From contig BDIU01000301.1 in assembly GCA_002118135.1 (NCBI GenBank), positions 1 through 64,000 on the forward strand: DNA of 64,000 bases. Direction: 5' to 3'. A program made the position numbers and the translations under genes. Source of the DNA: Trebouxia sp. TZW2008 (Eukaryota > Chlorophyta > Trebouxiophyceae > Trebouxiales > Trebouxiaceae). The notes under the pieces were generated by a model, which was given only the letters and a program-made list of their open reading frames with translations, was not told where the DNA came from and searched no databases. Positions 12,301-24,300 of this stretch are shown in pieces. Position 1 is the first letter of the stretch. Each line of letters opens with the position of its first letter.

Positions 12301-15300
12301 CACAAGGCAGACTCTGTAGTGAGGTTGTTACCTTGAGGGTTCTTGGCTTTGGCTGTCATGTAGCTCATCAGCAAATCTTCATATACCTGCCTTGCACAAG
12401 CTGCTTTGTCATCCACCATGGTCACGTCAACAGCTGCTGGAGTCACTTCTGGCACGGCATTTGACCTATCCTGCTGTGCCTGCTGTGCTGTGCTAGCTGC
12501 CTGCTGTGCTGCGCTGATGGCATGCTGTGCTGCGTCAGTAGCACGCTGTGCTGTGCTGGTGGCATGCTGTGCCTGCTGGGCTGCCCGGGTGTTGACTTCC
12601 ATGTGGGCAAGGGCTGTTGGTAGCAGCAGAGCTGTTGCCTCTTTGTGGTTTTGCGCACTTGAGGCTCTTGCGCCTGCAAACAGCCAAGTTCTAACTAAAG
12701 AGGACCGGCTTCAAAGAGTGCAACAACTGGTTCATGAATTGATGTGACACCTGTGCCCAACCGAACACAAGGTAGGTAACAGGTCTGCCTCACCCTGGTC
12801 TTGTAGGCCATACAGCAGGCTTATCTTATCACCCAAACAACAATGGCTATGCTTCGCAACTGAGCCATGCCCTACAAATAGCAGACAGTGTAAGCCTAGC
12901 AAGTCAAACCATAACCGACAGCTGCAAAGAACCGCAAATGCTTGCACACCGCCAACAATTTTGAAGTTTATAACGCTTTGTCTCAACATCATGCAGCAGG
13001 CGACAAACATTTGTCTGCAACAACGTTGAAATTGTCTACGGTAGTCAAGTCATGATCCAGATACTGCAAACAGTAAAAGGCTGTACAGGAAAGGTGTACC
13101 TCAAAAGTTGCGAGCAACCAAATGCTGCACAGTCGAGCCATGCTGCAGAAGCTGCCTGCATTTACATTTGTCACAGCCAGTTCATGCTCTCAAGGCAAGC
13201 AAAAAAACATGATTGTGACGCAGCATATCAAAGTATCGTAAGACCACATGCAATTGTCTTGCCGAGTGCCAATTGCAGCAGTTTGGCACAACAGAGTGAA
13301 GAGAGGATAGCTACTGCAAGGACTGCTCATGAGTCACGCCTGTAGTCATGCTCATGTAATGCTCTTCAACCACGTAGCCGATGCTTGGCATTTGTCTGAT
13401 GAGCTGCGCTGCTATAAGTCCACTGGCTGCTGTTGGATGCTGTAGGGTATGCTTGACATACTGAATCAGCTCTGGATGACTACTCTCAAGCCATCTGCAA
13501 CGCAAGCATTAGGTAAGCCAACTGCCGTTGATAGAGTCTATGAGCACAGAGGGTTGAGTTCCTGTCAACGTTTGCACAAAGAAGTTGTGTTATGTAATGC
13601 TGCTTTGTCAAGTGATTGGCGCTAGGGTCTTGTCTGATGAGCTGTGCTGCTACAAGTCCACTGACTGCTGTTGGGTGCTGCAGCATATGCTTGACGCAGC
13701 TCTAAATGCCAATTTTGTAGCCATCTGCAATGCGTGCATGAGCTCAACCAGCTGCCATTGAGAAATTTCACAAGCACCGATGTTTGAGTTCCAGGCAACA
13801 TCAGCAGAAAGCAAGTAATGGTCATGTAATATTGCATTGGGGCTTGGGTCTTGTCTGATGAGCTGTGCTGCCACAAGTTCGCTGGCTGCTGTTGGGTGCT
13901 GAAGTGCATGCTTGACATACCGCCGCAGCTCTGAACGACAGCTTTCAAGCAATCTGCATGGCCAGCATGACTCACGCCGACTGCCAGGAGGAAAGTTCAT
14001 GGGCAAAAACACTGCTTAAGGATGATGTCTGGTGAGAGAATAGATGATCTGGATTGCATGCTTGTAGCCTTGACAATGTGAGCTTGAGAAAGTTACTTGC
14101 TGTACGCAAGCAGTCTCGAACCAGGACGTATGCATGGGCAGGAGGACATTGCATGGCATTGCTGCATGCTAGTTTGTAACAATGTCAACTCTCGCAGAAG
14201 TTTTCTGTGAGAAGGTTGGAGTTACCCTGACCTCAAGCACCCAACTGCTGTCTGATCAAAGTCACAGATGCAACCTGTACATCTTTTCAAGAAAGCTCGA
14301 CATGAACATTCTGGACCATGATACACCCAGTCAGCAGCGTGCAAAACTGCATTGGGCTGTCTACACATCTATTCTCGGCGGTCACACAGCACATTTTGTT
14401 CTTCTTTGACATCAGATCATCATGCACTTGCTGCTTTCTGCCACATGGAAGACACAACAGGTTTTCTGCAGGTCTTACCTTTTGCTGCTGACAATATGAG
14501 GCTGAATGTCAACAGCTGGCAACAGGCATTGTACAAATGCATAGTTGTCACTGACTGAGGACTAGTCAATTGTGCCGCAAGAGAATTGTTCAGCAGCATC
14601 CTTCCACTGACTCTAAGATTGCTGGCACGCACTCCTGAATACTCTGCAGAATCGAAAGCCATCAAAAAGTTTGCTATTCTCACCTTTTGCTGCTGACATT
14701 CTGAGGTTGGGTGACAACAGCTTGCAGCAGCTGATGCAGCAGCTCATGCACCCTTGATTCACTACCAGCCTCTTCTGCTTTGGCAACAGGCCTTGTGATT
14801 GCCAGCGCGAGCAGCGCCTTGACTATTCGTGAGCACCCATCCACTGAGCTCTGCATCACCAACAAAGTTAGACGGGAACATGCAATCTGATATTGCTATG
14901 TACACCCATCAAGCCAATGCAATCTCGTGAGTATGCAGTTTTTGTCAAGTACAGAGGAGCTAAGCTAAATCTGCTCACTTACAGCACATGATGAAGCTGT
15001 AGATGAATGCACAGCATACAGGTGACAAAGGCTCTGCAAGATTGATACCCATACTTCCTTGCAAGTTATGGCGAACTGTGACTCGCAAACATCTATTGTT
15101 CAATGGCAAGATAGAAAGCTCTTGAAAACATGTTGCCACAGAACAGCAGTCCTCATACTACCAACCTGTGCATGACCTTCAGGAATGTTTGAATCCTCGT
15201 TCCCAGCTGTGACTGTTGACAATGCTTTGATGACAGCTTCTGTCAAAGTCAGTGCTAGCTGAGTAACCCAAGCTGAGTCTGAAGGGTGAGTCTGACCAGT

Positions 15301-18300
15301 GAGCTTCACTTGTTCTCCAGATTGAGCTATCCTCAGTGCCTCTTGAGTCAGACTCAGAAGCTCAGGCAGGGGGAAGAAGACTGCTAGATGGGCAGCTGCT
15401 GCGGCAGCTGCTGGCATGATGCCTGAGGAAGCTGCTGCAGAAGTTGACGAATCTTCAAGTGAAGCTATTGATACTGCTGTAGCCTGCTGCTGCAACGCTG
15501 CTTGTAAGTGCTGACTGGCTCTGCAGGCACAAAGCATTTTTGGCATTGCCGATCATTTGGATCAGTGCCATGCATGATGCAGTGGTGTGACTGATGTGCA
15601 ACTCCATCAGCCGCCCGCGTCAAAGTTTTGCTGCATGAAAGGGCTGATGGCAGCAGTATATGCTTAAGCATTTGAAAGACTTGCACACTGTGCAAACATG
15701 GTCAAGTTTCATACAAGGCGTCCAACATGCGGGTTTGAGAACGACCTCAGACAAGAAGCATACAATGAGCTGCACAAAAGTGGTGACATCACATGGAAAT
15801 CAAGGAACGAACAAGAACAGGTCATACAAGCTGATTTGTTGAATGGAAAGGCAGTCTTGCCTGTGAAGGTAGGGTTGGCAGAACTCCCTCAGGTTCTTAG
15901 CAGATGACTGCCAGGCTGACTCAGCACCAGGCTTCAGACTCCCACACAGCACAGCATGCAGCAGCTGACTAAGGCCAGAGTCCCGTGCAGCTGCCATGTC
16001 AGATCCACATGGGTGCCCAGTCAAATAATGAGTCAACAGCCATTGCTGTTGCAGCACTGCTGTCAGGTGAGACCAGTTCACTGAACCTTGCGGCTGCTGT
16101 AGGGTTGACACAGGCCCTAAGATTGCATTTATGGGCCGTGGCCGTCCCATTGCAGCATCAGCAGGAAGCCCTTGAAATTGGGCATTTCTAGGGTTTTCTG
16201 CTGCAGAAGGACCAACTACATTAGGGTTTCCAGGTGCAGGAATTGCATCTGCAGGTGTCAGCAACCCTAGAGAATGCTGAAGCAGGGAGAAGAAGAGCAG
16301 CACAGCATCTGGGCTAGTCGCCATCTGCAGCTGCTGCAGCAAGGCTTGAGTGGCCAGATTTCGATGTGATATGGGAATCTGGTACAGACTGGAAAGAAGA
16401 AGAGCTTGAACATTGGCTTTACCTGCATCATCATACTGCATCATCACTTAGAAATTGATTGACAAACAGGCACTGCAAGAGCCCATGCTGTGAATTTCAG
16501 CAGGATCTGAAAAGCTCCCGCAATCAACAAGCCCCCCAAGGTGTTGAGATGACTAGTTTGCTCAACATTGCAATATGCTGCAAACATTTGACAGCAAATT
16601 TGAAGGAACCAGACATTCATTGCCTTCATCAATTTGCTGCAAGTTTGTATTTGATAGCAGTAACAAAAGCTCCAACAACTGCATGGTGGTGAGTCATCAG
16701 CATGCGCCTACCAGCATCATTCTGCTTCAAGCCTTGAAGAAGAAGCAGGAAAGGAACTTTTGCTGTTGCCCTAGCATCCTCAGCTTCTGCCAGGGTTATG
16801 CCATGACCCGCAGTCGCCACAGCGTTGATGAAGAAGGACAGGTCCAGTGAGATGCTGTGGATTTGACAAACTGAGAAAATCAACTGCTGTTTTTGCTGAA
16901 CTTCAGCTCGGTTGGAAGCTGCCTCAGCAGCTGTTTGCAGCTGTGGAAGCAGCTGCTGTATAGTATGTGCTGGACACTGACTCAGCAGCGGCAGCAGCTG
17001 CTGCGGTAGTTGCCTGCAGGCAGGTGCAAGAAGTACAGTGAGCAGGCCATGACTAAACAAGCAGCTGCTGACACATTCAAAAGGCAAATCTGCAGCTTGC
17101 CGTATTGTTGCAGAGGTCCAGAGTGGAGAAGAAGACTAACAGATTGCCAAAACATACAGGATGGCAAATGCTTCACAATGAAGTAAACGAGAAAAACAAT
17201 CATTGCTTCGTGTATCATGCCTGGAGAGCATTCACACTTGTACATGTGCAGCACTGACAAGCTCTGTACAGTACAAGCAATCAATCAATAGAATTCGCAG
17301 TCTGGGGTAGGTGAGCCAGATGCGACTCACTGGACTTCCTGGCTTGAAAGCACAGGCGAATGTGTCTGGCAACCAAAAGCAGCTGATCATTGTTTGCCTC
17401 AAAGAAAAATACCTGATGCTTGCGAGCTGCCCCCAGCTGTGGATCCACTTGGTCGCTTGCTGAGCAACTTCATCTGAGCTTTCCACCTCCACAACTGGCC
17501 TGTCTGCTGAAGTGCCTTTCTGCTTCTTTGTGCTTCTGGTCTGATTCAGGTCATCCTGCTCACCCTTGCGCTTCTTGTTCTTCTTCTTGCTGCTCCTTGG
17601 CTCTTCATCAAGTTGAAGTTCACTTTGACCAGGCTGCTTAGGGTTTTGAGTCCTGCCACGGTTCTGCCAGCAGCACAGCACACGCTGAACAAACCCTAGG
17701 AGGGAAGCCAGAGGCTGACCCTCAATGGGCAGTTGCAATGGCGCAGCATGCTCAGCATGTTTTGAATCTGCAGGCTGTCTGACAGCAGATGATTGAGCTT
17801 TGGCAGCAGCTGCCTTGTCAGCTGCCTCAGCAGCTGCTGGTGAAGCTGCCTGAGCTGCATTCTGGAAGATGCCAATGGTGACATGGCACAGCACCTCGGG
17901 GTCAGTTTGACTCTGAATCAGCTGAGTAAGCACTGCTGCTGTGTATGCTGAGATGCTGATGCGGGATTCTGAGGTCAGCTTGCCTGATGAGGCAACCTTC
18001 AGGGCCTGCTGTAACGCACACACTGCCAACAGACTTACTGAGATTTCAGAGCTCTGAGAACTGCCTGCATGCAAAGTGACCAATGCTGCAAGCAAAGGTA
18101 GCATGTTGAGATCAAGAGCCACCATGGCCACAGGTGTTGCATGTATTACAGCAGACACTGCTGCATTCCAACTCAATTCCAACAAATAAAAGAGAGAAAG
18201 TAATCTTACATGCTTTAGTCAGCCAACAAGGCTGATCCCATGTGCCACACAGTGGCAATGACTATATGTCCATGAGGTTCAGGCAGTCTATGACATAGTG

Positions 18301-21300
18301 AAACACCCCTGAATAATCATGTTAGGCAAAACATTGTGACCAGCAAGTGGGCAACAACACACCAAGCAGCACTCAGTAGGATCCTGAGGTCATTTGCCAT
18401 GGCATGAAAACAGCAACCCTGTAAGCACCCGTACCAGCAGACTCTGCTGGAGCAAACTGCAGAGATTGGGACAACCCCTTGTGATGCAGTAGGACCACAT
18501 CAAGCAGCAACTCACACAATTCTCTGGTAGCTTGCTGTGGCAAATTGATGACGCGTGTACGGAAACACTTTAACAATGCCAAATAATTTGAGTGAAATAA
18601 GAGAGTGAACACATCAAAACAGTAGAAAAGGGTACAAAAATGGTTTGACAAAGACTTGGGCACCTGTAGCAGTAGACTTGCCTGGAATGGGAAGTAAGGA
18701 TTGCAACAGTCCCCAGTAATGCTGCGGCCGCCGGCTCAAGCTGGCTAGGGCCTCGCACAGGAACCCTAGCACTGCGTCTACACACCTGTGCAGGTCATTT
18801 CAGCACGAGTCAGTGTGAAATGTTCTCCTTTTGAAGGGGCATGCTTCTGCTGGACGCAAGTCGTGGGCGAAAGCTGCAGGGCATGCAACACGCTTTCTGG
18901 AAAAACATCGCCAGCAGCTTTGACGAGGTTTACAAAACCCTCTTACGTGCGTGTAGAAGGTCCATGATCAGTGGCAATGCTGTCAGCACAGATGCGACAC
19001 GCACACAAAAGCTTGTGTGTTGCAAAATGGCACTGCCATAGGAAACGCTGCTGTTGTTGGCATGAAGTATGTGTGGGCAGTTATCAGGCACTCAGGCCAA
19101 GGGTAAACCCAGAGATACTTGGCAGTCAACTGTGTACAAGGACCTCTCCGCCCTTCATGTCCAATGTAATTGGTTTAGGTTGGCACATGACACTGGTTGG
19201 AAACAGTTGATTGCTTCTGTGCGTACCTAGTTGGGCCTGCTGAGCCTGCCTAGCCCACGTGTATAATGAATGAGTGGCAATGAACAGAGCACTTGCAGCA
19301 TGCTGTACCAAAAGCGCTACACCACATCGCTGACACATTAGCTTTGCTGATACCGCAGCATGCATCTAATAGGTATAGCATGCAGAGCATATGCAACTCC
19401 AGATCACGCAAAGACACAGTAGTAACTCTTCTTTTGAAATAGTGCAACATCCGGTGTCTTTTTCAGGTAGAGATTCGTAACAACACCTGGGAAATACTGC
19501 CTGTGCATTATCGCTCGTGACCGACAGCAGCAGCGCAACAGACAGCATAGACAGCTCCAGCAGAATCTCAGCTGCAGACACCCTCAGATCCACTCACCTC
19601 ACCAGCTGAGGCGTACATTCGCTCGCGATTCACGTCACAGGTCACAAACAAGTAGTGCAAAATGAACATCACACGCGTGTCTTGTAGCTGATTTGTGCAG
19701 AAAAAGTTCAGTATTGTAGCAAACGCAAAGGCTTACTTGGTTTGTGCCACATCACGGTCATGCGAAGTGTTGCAGGGCCGCTTGGGAAGCAGCCCCAGCC
19801 AGAGGGCCACTTCTTCCTCACATTGCCTGCCGAGCAGGTCAAACAGGCGCTTAGTCAGCAGTTGCTGCGCCAGCTGGCGGACGCCATCTGACGCGGCCCC
19901 AGTCAGCAGCTTCATGACTGGCAGGAAGCTGGCTGCTGAGTGTTGGCTAGTGGAGGTGTTTGGCAGGGGGGTCGCTTGGGGGGTGGATGGGGGGTCAGCT
20001 TGAGGGGCGTTGGGGTTTGAGGGAAACATCGCTGTGAGCTGAAGCTGTAATAACGCATGCTGGCTCAGCTCTGGCAGCTCCAGAACGTCCTGAAAGGAAG
20101 GAGCAAACAAGTCTGGCTAGAGGTACTTTTGCATTGTTTTGCTGTCAAGTACATCAGGTGAGCAAGGGACGCTTGCAAAAAGGTCTCTGCTTGGCGCATA
20201 CTATTTCATCAGTGCTACGCTGTTCACAAAAGATTGCACACAGGGCCAAAAATTTGAAGTTACCCTATGCTCTGCGTGAAAAAGCAAAAGCAATGTGGAA
20301 ACACATTCACTGCGTGATGATGGCCCAATGCAGTTTGTTGCACTACACAGTCAAAAGTTTGAATCAGAAGTATCTGATGAGCTATTGCCAAAGCACCAGG
20401 CAGACTTGGAGCATGTACAAATATGACAGCAGAACAGGCACTAATGTTTGCAAATTACTTTGCACTGACAAACTCAACGGCAGACAAAGGCAGACAGCAA
20501 CTGACAGGCAGAAAAGATCACTGCATGTCAACTTCAGATTTGACAGTGCAGACCTGCAAACAAGAATAAAAAACATTACCTTGCTTGTAAGGTTTCCTTA
20601 AAAAGAACACAATTTGCAATCAGAATATGGGAGTTCACCTGAGGCATGAGGCTCAAAACATCAATTCGGCTGTCATGCATAGCCTCAGGCAGACAGCGTT
20701 GGTACCCCTTTAGAACCCTGACTAGGGTCACAGCCATCAGCTCCTGTGCAGTCATGCTGTGCTGCGCTTTGCCAACTTCAGATTCAAGCTGTGACTCCTC
20801 AGGAGCTTCCTGAGTAGCTTCAACCTGGTGTTGACTCAGCAGCTCTTTGTTGCTTTGAGCTTCAGCAGCAGCAGCGGCAGCAGCAGCAGCAGCAGCAGCT
20901 GAGTCAGCTGCTGAGTCAGCTACTGAGTCAGCTGCTGTAGCAGGTACTGCAGAAGCAGAGCCGCCCTTTTGCAGGGTGGCCAAGAGCGCTATGAGGATCT
21001 GGGGATCAGGTAATCTGGCCCTGAATGCCTGCTGTAGTTGTGCTTGAAATGTTGTCCACTGGTTTGGTAGACTTGGCGGCTGCTGATTCTTCTGACTTTG
21101 CACGTAGGGAACATCCCTGAACTGCTGGTGCTGCAGGGCTGAAGCAGAAGAACGGGCAATGTCATTCAAATTCGAAACTGTACCTACAACCTGGGAACTG
21201 AGCTGAGCAATATTAGAGGAGATGATCTGATCTGCAGGCTGCGGACTTGATGTCTGGATATTGAGCTCTGGATCTGAAACTCTGTTGCTGGGACAATCTG

Positions 21301-24300
21301 TTTGAAAAGCTGGCGGTGGCGCAGCATGCTCATCATGCCTGGCACGCTCAGCAGCTGTCTCGAGGCTGAGCAGTTTCTGAAGCGCAGCTGCAAGCTTTTT
21401 GAACATGGCCGCCAAAATTTGCAACACCTTCTGCAGCGTGCAAAGCGTGGTGTACTGCACCAAAGCATCTGAGTGTTGGATGCCCTTGGACAGTAGAGCC
21501 CTGGGTAAGCATGGTGGAGTTACGCGCCGTAAGAGGGCCTGTGCGCTGGGGATGTTGACGCTTGGTGGCCCTTGACCCCTGTAATCAGCAAATCACCAGC
21601 TGTGTGATTTGAGGAAGAAGGAGAAGAAGAGGAAGAGCAAGAACAACATGCTTGAGCTAAGAGTATAGCCAAAACTCTCTGACGAACAAGTTACTCACAA
21701 TGAAATGTGCAATTCTGACAAGAAAGAACAGCTTGGCTCAGGCAATGCCAAAAACGACAGGGAAGCCCCTTTTGAAGCTTTGGCAAATCAAACATTTTCA
21801 TTTTTCCGTCTGTTTTCACTTGATTTCAATCTTATTCATTCTGGTCTGTGCTGATCCTGGCTTGTTGGGCTGATGCATAAGCAACTGTCTGATGCATAAG
21901 CAACTGTGTGACGCAACACGCTGTTTCAGAGATGTGAAGATGAGCAATGCGTTCAGGGTGCTGAGCATTTCAAGCTTGGTCAGCGATCTAGTCCTTACGC
22001 AAACGACAAATGTACATACATAGGTGTGCGTCTTGCGACAAAATCAAATGTACCAGGAGCAAGAACTCTTTTTGCTACATTTCTGCAGGAAGAGTTTTTG
22101 TTGCTGCACAGATGTATCAGTGCAGTGTATCAGCATAACAATTTATCAGTGTATCAGTGCACTGTATAAAACAGTTCTGCTCACAGACGCTTCCATGATG
22201 ACGCTCAAACGCACAGGTGCAATCTGCCTTTAGTTGGAAGGGACAAAATTCAGAAATGCCTTGTGCGATTTGATCATTCTACAAGTTCCAGAAGGGAATC
22301 TGGCCCCTGAGCAGCTGCTGAAACACCAGCTGCCCAAAAAAGCGGAGCCAAGCTCTGCGTCAATCAATACATCGGCAAGTGAGCACATGTTATCTGAGGT
22401 CTTACCCTTCCAAGAAATCCAGAATAGAATCTGATCCCTGAGCTGCAGATTCCACCAGCTGCCCAATCAGGCTCATGCCCACAAACCACTGTGAAGAGGA
22501 GGAATCAATTGGCTCCAGGAAGCTGCTGGGGCAGCTGCTGAGGTAATCAGCTGCCATGGCAGGTGCTGCAGCAGCAACTGCCAGCAGCAGCTGAGCGTGA
22601 CTAAGGACCTGAGTCACCTTCAGCTTCAGCAGCAGCCGCAACAGACGAGCTGCTCCTGTAGCACAGTTCCCGGTTAGGGTTATGTATGCTAGGGTTTTCG
22701 CCTTCTTGACAATGCTTTGAGCAGCTGATGCAACAATAAAAGAATGTTGACCTCTGTTTGCAGCACTGGCAGACTGTGCTGTTCTGGGTTGTCCCCTGAG
22801 AGTTGACGATACACCTTGTACTTTCAGCAGCAGCAGCAGCAGCAGCATTAGCAGCAGCAGCAGCAGCTTAACTCGATTTGCAGCATGGCCTCGCGGTCAG
22901 GCATGCTGTGTCACTGACACATCCAATCAAACTCACTTTGAGGTCATGTTCAACAAGAACTACCTCAGAAAAATGCAGATCACGGCTGTCTGCAAGTTGT
23001 GCATGTATGCTTGCCTGTGTGTCAAGCGCTTTTGCCTGATGTGGTAGTCAGAGGTCTGTCCAAAAAGAGTGTACAAATGACAGCTATGCCACCGATGGAA
23101 CGTGAAGTTGGTGTGTCCACACCTGAGCTTTTGGGTGACTTGGACCAGGACGACTCATCATCTTGGTTGCCACCCCACTGACCCCCCTCAGGACCCACCT
23201 CCACAGCAGGGGGTGTCAGCATGCCGTGCGAGGGGTCTGTGCCAAGGGCCATCAGCATATCATGTGCTGCACTTGATGCTTCAACAGCTTTGGCACCACC
23301 TCCCTCTCTCTCACTCACATATGCAAGCTGCAGCACCACTTTTTGACATCGCCTGTTGTTTGTTTGTGTCGTGATGTGTTTTGCTTCTTGTAGAGTGTTT
23401 TGTGTTGATTTCCTCAGCAAAACTCTTGATGTGCACCAAATATTGTACACTAGGGAGCATCATGTAACATGATTGGTCCTGCCAATGATGAACATGAGCC
23501 AAAATTGCAAGAGCCCATACACACTTTGTGATATAGCACGCTCGTGAAAGTTCTGTGCCCACTTTTGACCGCAGCAGCAAATCCGCTGGCAGCGTAATGA
23601 ATGGAATTGCAGATTCTGATGTTTCTAAGGGCATGACAGCAAGTCTTTGCAGATCTTGGAAGTCAGAAATTACGCAAAATCAGGTCTAAACTGGTAATTG
23701 GGGTCCGATTGGCAAGCTCACCTGCATTAGGGCAGTGTCACTGAAAGCCTCAGCCTGCAGGAATGCTGGCAGACCCTGGCTAGGGTCCAGAATTGTGCTG
23801 GTGATTAGCTTTAGTGTTTGCACCACGACTGCATGGGGCTGAATGGCCAAGTGATGCAATAGCGCCGCCATAAGAGCCCTGAAGAAGAAGGAGGAGGTAG
23901 CGACAGCAAACATGTGGTGGTGCTGATGAAATAGATTATTATGCTGCCAGAGGAGAAGAAGAAGGACGACAAGAAGAAGCAGGTACTGACAGCAAAGATG
24001 ATGATGACGCTGGAGATATAGATAATGATGCTGCCAAAGAAGAAGAAGCAGAAGAAGGATGAGAAGAAGAGGATCGGATCTTGCCCAGATCATGACAGCG
24101 CTGGTGCCCGCATGCACACAAAATCTCGCAATGATATTCAAGCATTGGCAAAAGTCTGATATTGATTCAACCTACTGTGTATGCCGTTTCAGTGTGCATT
24201 GCCACAACGCAACTCACAAAAACTGCTTGCCTGGAGCTACAGATATGACTCAAAGACGTTGAGTCAGCGTTGCACAGCATGGCTTGGACCAGGTTGACTA

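Larger units (their letters stand above)
2359..12673 (-). other. URB1: URB1 exons, C-terminal NopRA1 part
   Basis: Exons read: 12332-12673, 11050-11308, 10620-10724 (105 bp, 35 codons), 9330-9552, 8118-8356, 7294-7931, about 6657-6815, 5549-5828, about 4165-4412, 3679-3800 and 2359-2498. The 7.3-7.9 kb exon holds LLSAYGATLSGPDQSLLHLL plus an acidic Ser/Glu-rich linker. The 5.5 kb exon holds ARCALTAVHYPE...DPVWLLLYAVK. The 4.2 kb exon holds LPSVIAIFLAES...INKLLLKRPQLSLQ, the most diagnostic C-terminal URB1 block. The 3.7-to-2.5 kb junction joins in phase to give APLYR|RHFVAELLMS. Almost every one of these exons has one or more partial tandem copies in the adjacent intron, listed as repeats. 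Confidence 0.75.

Noticed and set aside
20134..20601. Plus-strand open frame of about 155 codons
   Set aside because: It lies in the intron between two well-phased URB1 exons, with no domain and no coding signal.
22660..22848. Extension of the URB1 exon 22406-22649 through an open frame to 22848
   Set aside because: The frame stays open, but it passes telomere-like and CAG-repeat sequence, and an acceptor at the conserved start (GGAGCAG) fits the family better.
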